DNA from: Pantoea allii
GTDB taxonomy: Bacteria; Pseudomonadota; Gammaproteobacteria; Enterobacterales; Enterobacteriaceae
Assembly: GCF_002307475.1 (NCBI RefSeq)
Contig: NZ_NTMH01000003.1
Location: 248,001-312,000, forward strand
Length of the DNA stretch: 64,000 nucleotides
Reading direction: 5' to 3'
In this document: positions 53,793 to 63,605 of the stretch, piece by piece
Position numbering within the stretch: the first letter of the stretch is position 1
How the letters are laid out: each line of letters opens with the position of its first letter
The notes under the pieces: generated by a model
What the model was told of the DNA's origin: nothing
Database searches by the model: none
What the model saw: only the letters and a program-made list of their open reading frames with translations
Made by a program: the position numbers and the translations under genes

Positions 53793-54797
53793 TTACCCCA
53801 GGATATTCCTGACGGTTGCTGCCCGAACGTTTCCCTGTACCGACAGCGCTTTTGACAGCAGTTGATACTGGTCGATGCTGTTTGCCAGAATCTGGCTCAG
53901 CGCACGGGACGTTTCCAGTGCCTCCTTTGGCGTATAGAACGTCGACATATCCTTGATGCGGGAGGAAACCCGCTCCTGATGATGATGCAGGGTTGTTCTT
54001 TCGCGGGTGATTTTGTTTAGCGTGTTCTGAAGCTTAGCCGAAGCACCGCGCGTCCATTGTTGGCTTAATAAACCGATTTCATCTTCGCGACTGGCTTCAG
54101 CCTGCGAGGTTAGCAGGGTAAATGCATCAGCAGGAAAATGCAGACCTTCACCGCGAACACTCAGGTATTGGTTTACCCGTGTCCACCGATCTTCACTTAC
54201 CTGAAAAACACACTTGCCCTGATCGTTTAAAGCGGCGTGAATCCCCAGGCGTCCGAGCCCGATATTCAGTTGTATCAATGTCTGGCGAGGGGAAGGCTGC
54301 TGCGGTAAAGACACTGCCGTATATTCACGTTTATTCCCGCCCAGGGCAAATACCAGTATCTCCCCTCCTGGCTGTTGCAGGACGTTTTCTATCGCAGGCA
54401 ACGTGAAATTAACATGGCTTTTTTGTTGCAGCGTCACGTTAAGATTTCGATCTACGGTGCCGCCTGAAGCCTGACTACGCTGTTGAAGCAGTTGGTGTAG
54501 TGACGCCAGCGGCGCGACGACATTGCCTCTTGCTGCCTGGTGACGCAGCACTAACAGGTGCTTCTCGGTTTCAGAAAGATAGTTTTCCGCCTGCTGCATG
54601 GCGGTCAGCTGGCGGTTGAGTTGAATATTGTAACGTAGCGGCCGACGGGAAAGCAGCGCAGCTTCTGGAAACTGCGCCACAACCGCACGATCGCGAGCTG
54701 TACGATCAATGGCCGTAATGGGCTGCGTCGTGTCGGCCGGCGTCCGGATAAACGCAGCCGTCGCCGACCCTGTGGTTGTTTTTAAGCCTATTTGCAT
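53793..54797 (-). CDS. lafW: Lateral flagellar hook-associated protein LafW
   Basis: 334 residues from MQIGLKTTTG; a longer start at 54830 is less likely because it overlaps lfgL. I see no enzymatic motif. The C-terminal 90 residues are helical, with KLQNTLNKITRERTTLHHHQERVSS, and end in LSKALSVQGNVRAATVRNILG, similar to type III export substrates such as flagellin-like hook proteins. LafW is a hook-associated protein specific to lateral systems. It is the last gene of the lfgB operon, 4 bases after lfgL, and is convergent with lafZ. Confidence 0.8.
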   Translation of the reverse strand: MQIGLKTTTGSATAAFIRTPADTTQPITAIDRTARDRAVVAQFPEAALLSRRPLRYNIQLNRQLTAMQQAENYLSETEKHLLVLRHQAARGNVVAPLASLHQLLQQRSQASGGTVDRNLNVTLQQKSHVNFTLPAIENVLQQPGGEILVFALGGNKREYTAVSLPQQPSPRQTLIQLNIGLGRLGIHAALNDQGKCVFQVSEDRWTRVNQYLSVRGEGLHFPADAFTLLTSQAEASREDEIGLLSQQWTRGASAKLQNTLNKITRERTTLHHHQERVSSRIKDMSTFYTPKEALETSRALSQILANSIDQYQLLSKALSVQGNVRAATVRNILG

Positions 54798-54801
54798 GGC
54801 A

Positions 54802-55719
54802 TCACAACATGCTGAACAGCGATAGCTCATTGATCATGCTATACGCTTTGTTGGTAATCTGGACGGAATTAACATACAGCTGCAAATTGATACTCGATGT
54901 TGCCAGGTCAGTATCCGACAAATCACTTATCACTCGCTCATTCGCCATGCTGACATCGACATGCGCATCCCCTATCATCGTCAGACGATTTTGGCGGCCG
55001 CCGAGTTCGGTAAACAGGGCGGCCACTTTATCGCGGCTGGTTGATGAAAGTGCAAGCACATCATCTATCTCACTTTGGTATTCCGTGCTCGGTATATCGG
55101 GGTTTTTCATCTTCTCACTCAGGTCTTTCAGTTTATTCAGTAACGCCAGGTCGTCACCTTCACTGGAAAATGCCTGAACCACATTGGTGTTCTCTGTAAT
55201 GTTAACGCCATTTGCTACCGTTGTTTCACGCACGCCGTGGTTGCCCTGATAAAGATACGCGCCTTTCTCTTCATCCCAGACGATCGGCTGTGCATCCGTT
55301 TTCGTGCCAGAAAACACATAACCACCGCTTTCATTTTGGGCATTCACAGACGCCACCAGAGAATCCAGCATCGACGACAATTCGTTACCGAAACCTGCCA
55401 TGTCGCTGCTGTTGTGCGTACTATTTGCGGCGACCAGCAACTTATCATTTAGCGCTAAAAGCTGATTACTCATTGCACTGACGTGGGACTCCTGAATAGC
55501 CAGTGAGCCACTCAGTGCCGTAATGTTCTTTTGATACTGCTTGATGGCTGCCTGCTCGCGGTTAAGTTGTACCATACGCGTCGCGGCGACAGGATCATCC
55601 GACGGGACGTTGACCCGCTTCAGCGTCGACATCTGCTCCATCAGCTTAATCAGGCGTGATCCGTTTACATTGAGCTGAGATTGCATGGCATCGGAATTAT
55701 AAAGACTACTCACTCGCAT
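54802..55719 (-). CDS. lfgL: Lateral hook-filament junction protein LfgL (FlgL)
   Basis: 305 residues with the flagellin-like ends of FlgL: MRVSSLYNSDAMQSQLN at the start, VPSDDPVAATRMVQLNREQA near residue 40 (in parts), and the C-terminal INLQLYVNSVQITNKAYSMINELSLFSML. It joins filament and hook together with LfgK. It follows lfgK by 20 bases. Confidence 0.9.
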   Translation of the reverse strand: MRVSSLYNSDAMQSQLNVNGSRLIKLMEQMSTLKRVNVPSDDPVAATRMVQLNREQAAIKQYQKNITALSGSLAIQESHVSAMSNQLLALNDKLLVAANSTHNSSDMAGFGNELSSMLDSLVASVNAQNESGGYVFSGTKTDAQPIVWDEEKGAYLYQGNHGVRETTVANGVNITENTNVVQAFSSEGDDLALLNKLKDLSEKMKNPDIPSTEYQSEIDDVLALSSTSRDKVAALFTELGGRQNRLTMIGDAHVDVSMANERVISDLSDTDLATSSINLQLYVNSVQITNKAYSMINELSLFSML

Positions 55720-55739
55720 AATTACGCTCCTTGCTGAGG

Positions 55740-57110
55740 TTAAAACAGGCCAAGTAAATCACCGAAAATCTGATTGCCTGTAGAAATGACTTTAATGTTT
55801 GCCTGATAGGCTTGCATGTAGACCTGCAGATTGATGGCCTCTTCATCCTGATTGACCGAGCTAAGATTGTTGCGTTGCAACTGCGACTGTTCATACACAC
55901 TTTGTGCCGCCTCCAGCTCACTCTGCGATTTTTTACTGGCAATGCCGATGTTAGAAATAATCGCCGCCGCCCCTTCGTTAAGGCTCATGTTGCCCATTCC
56001 GCCGATATTGACCTTTTGATTTTTCAGATCGATCAACTTTTGCAGGTTATCCCCGTTCCCCTGCTCATCCGGGTTCGCAGACAGGGCCAGTTCATCCGGC
56101 TTAAGATCGTTAACCTTTAAGATGCCATCAGGGTTTTTCAGATCAAAAATAAACAGGGGCTTACCGGGTTCGCCATTCTTGTCAAAACCCTGGGCCAGCT
56201 GTTCATTGAATACGTTGGTGAGCGCTTCGGCCATCCCCTGAATGGATGACTGCATGTCAGCCAGATCGCCGGTTTCATAGTCGTACAATGCGCCCAGCTG
56301 TCCTCCTGTCGAGGGCGTTAATGAAAACTCGCTTTCGGCGAAACGCAGACCTAACAGCTGATTGCCATTGCTGTCTGTGGTGATGTTTAGCTGCCCGGCG
56401 ACATTGCCGCTGACGAGCGGCTGACCGTTTTTCATGGCAACGGTGTAACTGCCCGTGCTGTCTTCAGTCACGTTAATATCACTGTAGGTACTAAGCTGTT
56501 TTACCAGTTCGTCGCGTTGATCGCGCAGGACATTGCTATTCCCGCCCGTCGACTCCATCTGGATGATTTTTTGGTTATAATCCGCGATACCGGATGTCAG
56601 CGTGTTCATCTGCTCAACCAACGTATTACGCTGGCTCGCGATGGCGCTTCTCTGGCTATTGATGAAGTCATTCATATTATTGAAGCGCGTTGCCAGCGAA
56701 TCTGCCTGATTGAGTAACTGCTGGCGGTTAGCTTCACTTTCTGGCTGGGTGGTTAACGCATTCAGTGCCGAAAAGAAGTCATCCAGTCCTGTGCCCAGAC
56801 TGGTTGAATCCGTGCCAATCACCTTTTCCAGTGAGCTGAGATATTGATTGCTGAGGCTGTAATAGTTAGCCTGGCTGTTACTCTGCCAGACCTGATTGGT
56901 TAAATATTGGTCGGAAATGCGGCGTATGCTTTCAACCTTTACCCCGGCACCGCCTGATAATCCTCCCTGCCCCATAGTGACCACTGAACTCTGGATAATA
57001 CCCTGACGACTGTAGCCTGACGTCAGCATATTTGAGATGTTCATTGAGGTGACACTCATCCCTAACTGGGCGGCCTGCAAACCGCTCCAGGCGATATTTA
57101 TCATGTTCAT
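55740..57110 (-). CDS. lfgK: Lateral hook-filament junction protein LfgK (FlgK)
   Basis: 456 residues. The start MNMINIAWSGLQAAQLGMSVTSMNISN is the rod/hook N-terminal motif in FlgK form, with VWQSNSQANYYSLSNQYLSSLEKVIG following. The C-terminal motif is EEAINLQVYMQAYQANIKVISTGNQIFGDLLGLF. It is the first hook-associated ring below LfgL. It is shorter than E. coli FlgK (547), with a reduced central domain, as usual for lateral systems. Confidence 0.92.
   Translation of the reverse strand: MNMINIAWSGLQAAQLGMSVTSMNISNMLTSGYSRQGIIQSSVVTMGQGGLSGGAGVKVESIRRISDQYLTNQVWQSNSQANYYSLSNQYLSSLEKVIGTDSTSLGTGLDDFFSALNALTTQPESEANRQQLLNQADSLATRFNNMNDFINSQRSAIASQRNTLVEQMNTLTSGIADYNQKIIQMESTGGNSNVLRDQRDELVKQLSTYSDINVTEDSTGSYTVAMKNGQPLVSGNVAGQLNITTDSNGNQLLGLRFAESEFSLTPSTGGQLGALYDYETGDLADMQSSIQGMAEALTNVFNEQLAQGFDKNGEPGKPLFIFDLKNPDGILKVNDLKPDELALSANPDEQGNGDNLQKLIDLKNQKVNIGGMGNMSLNEGAAAIISNIGIASKKSQSELEAAQSVYEQSQLQRNNLSSVNQDEEAINLQVYMQAYQANIKVISTGNQIFGDLLGLF
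56965..56972 (-). other. KOPS-like octamer pointing left, towards dif
   Basis: CCCTGCCC on the plus strand gives GGGCAGGG on the minus strand, inside lfgK, with the polarity expected right of dif. Confidence 0.4.
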
Positions 57111-57113
57111 TTT

Positions 57114-57509
57114 TTACTCCTGCCCACGGTACATTACGGGGAGCACAGGGGGCGCTAATTGCTGAGAATGTTGATTTAAAGCGACCCTGTCCGGTGCAAT
57201 CTTAAGCGCCTCATCAGCCCGACTTCCCAGTTGTGAGATGATCATGTGTGCAATGCCGGTGCTACGTTGTGATGCCAGCTGAGAGGCCAGCTTGTCATCA
57301 TAAAATTCCTGCATCATTCGCTGCTGTTTGCTGTCGAACGGATTATTGTTGTCCGCCAGTGCCTGAGAGGCTTTACGCATCTGTTTGATCATTGAACGTA
57401 GAAACATCGCTTCAAACTGCTCGGCGGCCTGCTCCAGATTTTGCGGTTTGACCTCACCACCCATGTCTGCTGGCAACATGTTTTTGCCAGAAGTAATCGC
57501 CTGTACCAT
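57114..57509 (-). CDS. lfgJ: Lateral rod-assembly protein LfgJ, single-domain FlgJ
   Basis: 131 residues, matching only the N-terminal rod-binding domain of FlgJ: LEQAAEQFEAMFLRSMIKQMRKASQ, then FYDDKLASQLASQRSTGIAHMIISQL. The C-terminal glucosaminidase/muramidase domain of E. coli FlgJ (313 residues) is absent, and no frameshift or remnant follows; lfgK starts 3 bases later. Wall opening must therefore be done by another enzyme, possibly the NlpC/P60 protein at 43800. Confidence 0.88.
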   Translation of the reverse strand: MVQAITSGKNMLPADMGGEVKPQNLEQAAEQFEAMFLRSMIKQMRKASQALADNNNPFDSKQQRMMQEFYDDKLASQLASQRSTGIAHMIISQLGSRADEALKIAPDRVALNQHSQQLAPPVLPVMYRGQE

Positions 57510-57518
57510 GCGTTCTCC

Positions 57519-58610
57519 TTAAATCACCACCAGTTCTGCATCAAGCGCACCGGCTTCATGCAATGCCTGTAATATCGCCATGGTGTCATCTGGCGAAGCA
57601 CCCAAACTGTTTATGGTATTCACGATACTGCGCAAACTGGTACCGGCGGCGATGGTCAGCATTTGCCCATTTCCACGATTCACATTGATGTCGCTGTCTG
57701 GCGTTACCGCCGTTTGCCCCTGACTAAAGGCACCCGGCTGGCTGACATTCGACGATTCACGAATAGTCACGGTCAGATTACCGTGGGAAACCGCTGCAGC
57801 ACGCACCACGACGCCATCACCAATCACGACCGTGCCGGTGCGGGCATTGAACACCACGCGCGGCTGCTGTTTGCCGGCATCGATTTGTACATCTTCCAGC
57901 GTGGACATAAATGCCACACGCTCGCCGGCCGACAAGGGAGCATTCACCACCACGTTGGTGGCGCTTTGTGCCGTTGCGGTTCCCGCCCCAAATGTGCTGT
58001 TCAGTGCCACTGCCACGCTGTTGGCAGATTTAAAACCAGGACGTTTCAGGTTGAGAATGACCTGATTATTTTGTTGAAAGTCAGTGGGGATTTCGCGTTC
58101 CACCGAGCCGCCATTGGGCACGCGACCTACCGTGGGCGTATTGATGGTAATGCTTGAGCCACTGTTCCCTTCGGCTTTTACCCCACCTACCACCACATTC
58201 CCCTGAGCAAGGGCATAGACTTCACCATCCGCACCCCGCAGCTGCGTCAACAGTAATGTGCCGCCTCGCAAACTTTTAGCATCGCCGATGGAAGAAACAG
58301 TGACATCAATATTCTGCCCGCGGGCATAACCGGGCGGCAACGTTGCGCTGATAGCCACTGCCGCCACGTTTTTCACTTTTGGGTCAATTTTGGTCGGCAA
58401 CTGTACGCCAAACTGACGCAGCATATTGGTGACTGACTGACTGGTGAACTTCACCTGATTCTTGTCACCGGTACCGTCCAGGCCCACGACCAGGCTGTAA
58501 CCGACCAACTGGTTACCGCGCACGCCCTGAATATCCACAAGATTCCCTAGCCGCTCTGCCCGTAAACCGGGAGTGCATAACAGCAGCAAAATGAGTATGG
58601 CTTTACGCAT
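57519..58610 (-). CDS. lfgI: Lateral flagellar P-ring protein LfgI (FlgI)
   Basis: 363 residues from the ATG at 58610, with GGAG 6 bases upstream; the upstream Met at 58622 is rejected. The signal peptide is [18 protein letters not shown]. The family start [26 protein letters not shown] follows (in parts), and the end is [18 protein letters not shown]. It forms the periplasmic P ring around the rod. Confidence 0.93.
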   Translation of the reverse strand: MRKAILILLLLCTPGLRAERLGNLVDIQGVRGNQLVGYSLVVGLDGTGDKNQVKFTSQSVTNMLRQFGVQLPTKIDPKVKNVAAVAISATLPPGYARGQNIDVTVSSIGDAKSLRGGTLLLTQLRGADGEVYALAQGNVVVGGVKAEGNSGSSITINTPTVGRVPNGGSVEREIPTDFQQNNQVILNLKRPGFKSANSVAVALNSTFGAGTATAQSATNVVVNAPLSAGERVAFMSTLEDVQIDAGKQQPRVVFNARTGTVVIGDGVVVRAAAVSHGNLTVTIRESSNVSQPGAFSQGQTAVTPDSDINVNRGNGQMLTIAAGTSLRSIVNTINSLGASPDDTMAILQALHEAGALDAELVVI

Positions 58611-58621
58611 AGCAGGCTCCA

Positions 58622-59287
58622 TTAAATTGGGAAGAGTGGATGGTTAAAGAAACGGGTCAACCAGCCTGCGGAATTGGCATCACTCAGCGCCCCACGTCCG
58701 GCATAAGAAATACGCGCATTAGCAATGCGCTGGGATGACACTGAGTTATCCCGTTCAATGTCGTCTGCACGAACCAGACCGGTCACGCGCATATATTCAT
58801 CCCCTTGGTTTAGGGTCAGCCATTTCTCGCCACGCACCGCCAGAACACCATTTGGCAATACCCGGTACACGGCGACAGTAATGGCGCCGCGCAGGCTGTT
58901 TTGCTGCTGGCTGGTCGCATTACCATTAAAATTTCGGTTGCCGCTGACGGCGCCAGAAAATTTCTCCACGGATTCACCTAAGGCTTCAGGAATGCCCAGC
59001 GCGACATCGTTTTTCTTATCGAAATTTGTTTTCGCCTGCTTGCTGGCCTGAGTGGATTCATCCAGCTTTACCGTCAGAATGTCCCCCACCCGGTAAGCCC
59101 GGCGATCCTGGATGAGTGACCAGTTATAACCGGCGTTATAAAGACCACCGCCCTGCACTTGCACGGGTGGCATGTCAAAATCTTCAGGTGGCGCATAGGC
59201 CACATCATCTTTATGCACCAGCATTGCCGGGCTTTCACAACCTGACAGAAGCACTGCGATAAAGAGTAAAGCTATCTGCTTTTTCAT
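58622..59287 (-). CDS. lfgH: Lateral flagellar L-ring lipoprotein LfgH (FlgH)
   Basis: 221 residues with lipobox LLSGC (about residue 19). FlgH features: [60 protein letters not shown], and [12 protein letters not shown] at the end (LafH-type). It forms the outer-membrane L ring. lfgI follows immediately. Confidence 0.93.
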   Translation of the reverse strand: MKKQIALLFIAVLLSGCESPAMLVHKDDVAYAPPEDFDMPPVQVQGGGLYNAGYNWSLIQDRRAYRVGDILTVKLDESTQASKQAKTNFDKKNDVALGIPEALGESVEKFSGAVSGNRNFNGNATSQQQNSLRGAITVAVYRVLPNGVLAVRGEKWLTLNQGDEYMRVTGLVRADDIERDNSVSSQRIANARISYAGRGALSDANSAGWLTRFFNHPLFPI

Positions 59288-59306
59288 TTCGTCTTCACTT
59301 CATGCA

Positions 59307-60092
59307 TTACATCGACTGCGTAACAAATTTCATCATGTCGTCAGCGGCAGAAACCATTTTGGCGTTCATCTCATAAGCGCGCTGAACCGTGATCATATCG
59401 ACCATCTCTTCAACCACCTGGACGTTTGAGCCTTCAAGTGAGCCTTGTTCAAGTTGACCAAATGCCTCTTCCCCTGCGATGCCCTCTATCGCTTCACCAC
59501 TGGCTGCGGTTTCGCGATACAGATTGCCGCCAATGGCCTCAAGGCCGGCCGGATTGACAAAATTAACCAATGTGATCTGGCCCAGTTCCACTAGGTCGGT
59601 TTCCCCCGCTATCGTGGCCATTACCGTGCCATCTTTACCTATGTGGAGATCCGTCACATTATCGGGTAACTCAATGCGTGGGTTCAGCGGTAGCCCTTGG
59701 GAGTTGGTCAATAAACCATCAGCATTCTTTTGAAAAGAACCCGACCGGGTATAGGCCAGATCGCCATTGCTGTTTTCGACCTGGAAAAAACCCTGCCCGG
59801 TTATCGCCACATCCAGCGTTTGCCCGGTATTTTGGATGTTGCCGGTGGTGAACTCTTTTTGTGTGCCTAAAATTTTCACCCCGGTGCCAAACTGTATTCC
59901 GGTGGGAGACATATTGTTTTCGTCTAACTGACCGCCGGGAACACGCTGATTTTGATAAAAAAGGTCAGAAAACATGACCCTGTCACGTTTAAAGCCGGTG
60001 GTGTTGACGTTTGCCAGGTTATTAGAGATGGCGCTCATCTTGGCGTCCTGCGCCGCCAGGCCGGTTTTACTGATCCATAAAGCGGGATTCAT
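59307..60092 (-). CDS. lfgG: Lateral distal rod protein LfgG (FlgG)
   Basis: 261 residues, the same size as E. coli FlgG (260). N-terminal motif ALWISKTGLAAQDAKMSAISNNLANVNTTGFKRDR in parts; C-terminal LEGSNVQVVEEMVDMITVQRAYEMNAKMVSAADDMM. It builds the distal rod that passes the P and L rings. Confidence 0.95.
   Translation of the reverse strand: MNPALWISKTGLAAQDAKMSAISNNLANVNTTGFKRDRVMFSDLFYQNQRVPGGQLDENNMSPTGIQFGTGVKILGTQKEFTTGNIQNTGQTLDVAITGQGFFQVENSNGDLAYTRSGSFQKNADGLLTNSQGLPLNPRIELPDNVTDLHIGKDGTVMATIAGETDLVELGQITLVNFVNPAGLEAIGGNLYRETAASGEAIEGIAGEEAFGQLEQGSLEGSNVQVVEEMVDMITVQRAYEMNAKMVSAADDMMKFVTQSM
59791..59798 (-). other. KOPS-like octamer pointing left, towards dif
   Basis: CCCTGCCC inside lfgG, again GGGCAGGG on the minus strand and pointing to dif. 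Confidence 0.4.
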
Positions 60093-60122
60093 GACGTTTC
60101 CTTTTCAGTTGTAACCACGAAA

Positions 60123-60854
60123 TTAGCTATTACGCAGCAGGCGGTTGCCAGCCGTAGCCAGTTCTTCCGCCGCTTTCATCATTTTTATCTGTGCTTCAAA
60201 CTGCCGATTCAGCGCAATGCTGGCGACCATTTCATTGATAGCCGATACGTTCGAGTTTTCGAGATGGCCTGCTACCACTTCCACCTCTTCGCTGCGCGGA
60301 TTTTCATTGGCAGTGGTGACTAAAAAACCGGCGGCGTTTTTACTGAGGTCGGAGGCGGGAATATCCACCAGTTTGATACGATCAACATCCATCGGTGCCG
60401 TGATATTGCCGTCTTCGGCCACGATAGTGATGATGCCATCATCGGCAATACTGACAGAGGAAAAAGCGGGCAGCACAATCGGGCCGTTATCACCGGACAC
60501 GGGTAATCCATCAATGGTGAGATCCCCGTCCGGGCTCACGTCGATCTGGCCGTTGCGGGTGTAAACTTCGCGATTACCGCTGACAAGGGCAATCAGCCCG
60601 TTACCTTTAATCGCGATATCGAGCTCACGCCCTGTCTGACGTGTCGGGCCAGGCGTCATATCGATGCCTGCCTGCTGCTGCTGAACCAGATAGCGAGAGG
60701 AAAAACCTTCCCCTTGAATCTGTTGCGACAGCGCCTTATCCAGGTCATGCCTGAAACCAGGTGTATTCACATTGGCCAGATTATTGGCATGGATTTGTTG
60801 CTGAGACAGACTCCGCGATGCGCCACTGACGGCGGTATAGATTAAGTGGTCCAT
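60123..60854 (-). CDS. lfgF: Lateral proximal rod protein LfgF (FlgF)
   Basis: 243 residues. Start MDHLIYTAVSGASRSLSQQQIHANNLANVNTPGFR (in parts), end NVSAINEMVASIALNRQFEAQIKMMKAAEELA. The start overlaps the lfgE stop by one base. It is one of the proximal rod proteins with LfgB and LfgC. Confidence 0.94.
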   Translation of the reverse strand: MDHLIYTAVSGASRSLSQQQIHANNLANVNTPGFRHDLDKALSQQIQGEGFSSRYLVQQQQAGIDMTPGPTRQTGRELDIAIKGNGLIALVSGNREVYTRNGQIDVSPDGDLTIDGLPVSGDNGPIVLPAFSSVSIADDGIITIVAEDGNITAPMDVDRIKLVDIPASDLSKNAAGFLVTTANENPRSEEVEVVAGHLENSNVSAINEMVASIALNRQFEAQIKMMKAAEELATAGNRLLRNS

Positions 60855-62041
60855 TACACCGCCTGGAAAAGCGCAGTCATCATGCTGTCATTGGTGCTGA
60901 TGACCTTGGTGTTTGCCTGATAGTTTCGCTGTGCCGTCATCAGCGAGACCAGTTCCGATGTCAGGTCAACGTTAGAACCTTCAAGCGTACTTGAGCTAAG
61001 TGCACCGAGTAGCCCTGTGCCGGGCGTCCCCATCAGCGCCTCTCCAGACGCAGAGGTCTGGGACCAGGTGGTGCCATTCTGCGAAGACAAACCATTGGGA
61101 TTCGAAAAGGTGGCCAGAACCAGTTGTCCTTGTAGCATCCGTTTTCCATTGGAGAAGGTGGCATAGACGCTGCCATCGCTTTCAATCGCTTGCCCGGTTC
61201 GTTCGCCTGACGTGTAGCCATTGCCATTGTTTTTGCTGACGGACAAGTCGGCCCCAAACTGCGTGGTGCCATTATAATTAATCTCAAGTTCAATCGCTTC
61301 AGCCCCCACAATGTTCGCAGTGACACTTACGCTGCCGTTAGGTACAGTCAGCCCGCCCTGCTCGCTAAAGATCATCTCTTGTGTGGCATCCAGCCTGGTA
61401 TCATCCATGTAGTAGTGGACGGTCCATTGATTATCATCTGTTTTGACAAAGTACTGCTTCAGGGTGTGTTCTCGTCCTAAAGAGTCATATACCTGGCTTG
61501 CATAGGTGTGGTTATAAGATGACTCATCGGCAGGATCGAATGTGGTGGTTTCAGGTAAGGCGACGTTGGCGTTGAGGTTAGCCGTAAAATCGAGTGTGCT
61601 GGTCGCTTTCGCGGGGATAGAACCACTGCTGATATTAATATTGCCGATCGTTCCCGTTTGCACGACACCGTTGGCATCAACCGGATATCCTTGCAAATAC
61701 ATCCCCTGGTTATTCACCAGATACCCACTGCTGTCAATTTGCATATAACCGGCACGGGTATAGGATGTCGTACCGGAACTGTCGCGCAGCATGAAGAAGC
61801 CGTTGCCGTTGATTGCCTGGTCAAGACTGTTGGAAGAGGAAAAAATGTCGCCGCTTTTGGAAATACTTTGAGCGAGATTCGTCACTCCCACACCAAGCGC
61901 TTGCCCTTCCGCATACTGTGAAGCAAACTCGGCCCGGCCGGATTTAAACCCTACAGTGCCACTGTTAGCGATATTATTTGAGATGGCCCCAAGCTGTTGG
62001 TTTATGGCATTCAGGCCTGAAATTGCGATATCAAAACTCAT
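60854..62041 (-). CDS. lfgE: Lateral flagellar hook protein LfgE (FlgE)
   Basis: 395 residues (E. coli FlgE 402). Start MSFDIAISGLNAINQQLGAISNNIANSGTVGFKSGR in parts; end STLEGSNVDLTSELVSLMTAQRNYQANTKVISTNDSMM. The middle is rich in Ser, Thr and Asn. It polymerises into the hook; the length is set by LafE. Confidence 0.95.
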   Translation of the reverse strand: MSFDIAISGLNAINQQLGAISNNIANSGTVGFKSGRAEFASQYAEGQALGVGVTNLAQSISKSGDIFSSSNSLDQAINGNGFFMLRDSSGTTSYTRAGYMQIDSSGYLVNNQGMYLQGYPVDANGVVQTGTIGNINISSGSIPAKATSTLDFTANLNANVALPETTTFDPADESSYNHTYASQVYDSLGREHTLKQYFVKTDDNQWTVHYYMDDTRLDATQEMIFSEQGGLTVPNGSVSVTANIVGAEAIELEINYNGTTQFGADLSVSKNNGNGYTSGERTGQAIESDGSVYATFSNGKRMLQGQLVLATFSNPNGLSSQNGTTWSQTSASGEALMGTPGTGLLGALSSSTLEGSNVDLTSELVSLMTAQRNYQANTKVISTNDSMMTALFQAV

Positions 62042-62076
62042 AATAGATCCTGGTTAACGTATAACTTGTTGATTGT

Positions 62077-62751
62077 TTAGTCGTCGGGTTGGCCAAACTG
62101 GGTAATCTTGTTGTAAGCGACCTCTCCCAGCCCGATGATATTCAACACCGTCGCGCTGCCATCCAGAGGAATGCGCACGTTGCTGACTCGTCCTCCGATT
62201 TCAACCGGGACGTGACTTTTTTCGGCGTCGGTCATGAGCGAAATGCTGTATTTACCTTCACTCAATCCCAATGCCTGCGGATTAATGTTGAAATTGACGT
62301 CGCCGACCTCTTGTCTGCCCAGCTCAATTTCGGTTTCCTTTCCTGTCTCATCTTTAAGGATCACCGTAACGGAATTGGCCGCATGATCGAGGGTGAATCG
62401 ACCTTCAAGCGTGGTGACACCATCGCTATTGATCGTATCCGTCTGGACCATGACCTGTTGCCCAACCAGGTTGCCGGTTGTCAGGGTTTGCAGGTTGTCC
62501 ATCAACACGGAATTGTTGGCCATAAGTTGAGTCAGGGTTTCCATAGACTGAACCTGAGTCAGTTGCGCAAGCTGCCCAACATATTCAGTACCGTCCGTCG
62601 GATTTAAGGGGTCCTGGTTTTGGATTTGTGCGACCAGCAATTGCAAAAAAAGGCTGTTCATTCCTGCCGCACTGTTGTCATTTGCGGAAACGCTGCTGCT
62701 ACTGCCATAGGCGGTAGTAACAGATTGAGTGGAAACACCATTCACGCTCAT
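62077..62751 (-). CDS. lfgD: Lateral hook cap/scaffold LfgD (FlgD)
   Basis: 224 residues. The FlgD signature LFLQLLVAQIQNQDPLNPTDGTEYVGQLAQLTQ (read in parts) is near residue 30. A FlgD Ig-like/FLG tudor region follows, ending VAYNKITQF. It caps the growing hook and is discarded at completion. It lies 3 bases after lfgC. Confidence 0.92.
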   Translation of the reverse strand: MSVNGVSTQSVTTAYGSSSSVSANDNSAAGMNSLFLQLLVAQIQNQDPLNPTDGTEYVGQLAQLTQVQSMETLTQLMANNSVLMDNLQTLTTGNLVGQQVMVQTDTINSDGVTTLEGRFTLDHAANSVTVILKDETGKETEIELGRQEVGDVNFNINPQALGLSEGKYSISLMTDAEKSHVPVEIGGRVSNVRIPLDGSATVLNIIGLGEVAYNKITQFGQPDD

Positions 62752-62754
62752 CGG

Positions 62755-63180
62755 TTACGCCTCGCCGAGACGCAGCAGGCTTTGCTGCATACTTTTTACA
62801 TTATTAAGCACGTCGACACTGGTTTCGAAATTGCGCGATGCCGACATCATGTCAGCCATTTCTTCCACCACGTTGATGCCGGGATACCAGACGTAGCCAT
62901 CCTGGTTTGCCATAGGATGATTCGGTTCATAGCGCTGTAACGCATTGTCTGTTTCCACAATATCGAGTACCTGCACGCGCGCACCGGATAGCCCGTTGTG
63001 ATTCATCAACTCATCGTTTTTATAAACTGCAGCAAAAACCGGACGACGCGCTTTGTACACATCGCCCTCCTCCAGCGCAGGGGTTTCGGCATTAGCCAGA
63101 TTGCTGGCGATCGTATTCAGTCTCAGGGTTTGTGCCGTCATTGCTGAACCTGAAACGCGATAAATATCGGTAAAAGCCAT
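62755..63180 (-). CDS. lfgC: Lateral proximal rod protein LfgC (FlgC)
   Basis: 141 residues. IYRVSGSAMTAQTLRLNTIASNLANAETP is the rod N-terminal motif (in parts), with VWYPGINVVEEMADMMSASRNFETSVDVLNNVK at the end. The length matches FlgC (134 in E. coli). It lies 19 bases after lfgB. Confidence 0.94.
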   Translation of the reverse strand: MAFTDIYRVSGSAMTAQTLRLNTIASNLANAETPALEEGDVYKARRPVFAAVYKNDELMNHNGLSGARVQVLDIVETDNALQRYEPNHPMANQDGYVWYPGINVVEEMADMMSASRNFETSVDVLNNVKSMQQSLLRLGEA

Positions 63181-63199
63181 TTCTCGTCACCTGAATTAA

Positions 63200-63550
63200 T
63201 TACTTACCTTCTATAGCCTGCTTCAGACCGGTAAATTTCATGTTCAAAAAAGCCAGGCTCATCTGATAGTCCTGAACATTTTTTGCAAATTCAGCCTGCT
63301 CCACATCAAGCGCAACCGTATTACCGTCCGAAGCGGGTTGCCAGGGCACGCGATACCTCTCTTGCGCCGAGGTGCCTGGGAAATAACCCTGTTGTGAACG
63401 TTGCATCTCCGCGGCAAAATCAATATCTTTAGCCTGGAAATGCGGCGTATCAACGTTAGCCAGGTTTGCTGAAAGCAGTTCCGCCCTGGAAAGTCGAAGT
63501 GCTACAGCTTGCGGATGAACGCCCAAAGCCTTTTCAAAACTAATACTCAC
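63200..63550 (-). CDS. lfgB: Lateral proximal rod protein LfgB (FlgB)
   Basis: 116 residues (E. coli FlgB 138). N-terminal ALRLSRAELLSANLANVDTPHFQAKDIDF in parts, and C-terminal NVQDYQMSLAFLNMKFTGLKQAIEG. It is the first gene of the long lfgB-lfgL-lafW operon, with a good GGAGTGAG-type ribosome site and a sigma-54 promoter in the 85-bp gap to the divergent lfgA. Confidence 0.93.
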   Translation of the reverse strand: MSISFEKALGVHPQAVALRLSRAELLSANLANVDTPHFQAKDIDFAAEMQRSQQGYFPGTSAQERYRVPWQPASDGNTVALDVEQAEFAKNVQDYQMSLAFLNMKFTGLKQAIEGK

Positions 63551-63605
63551 AACTCACTCCTTCGTGATAATGACCGCTGCGATAGCCTGTGCTGCCCCAA
63601 TTAAT

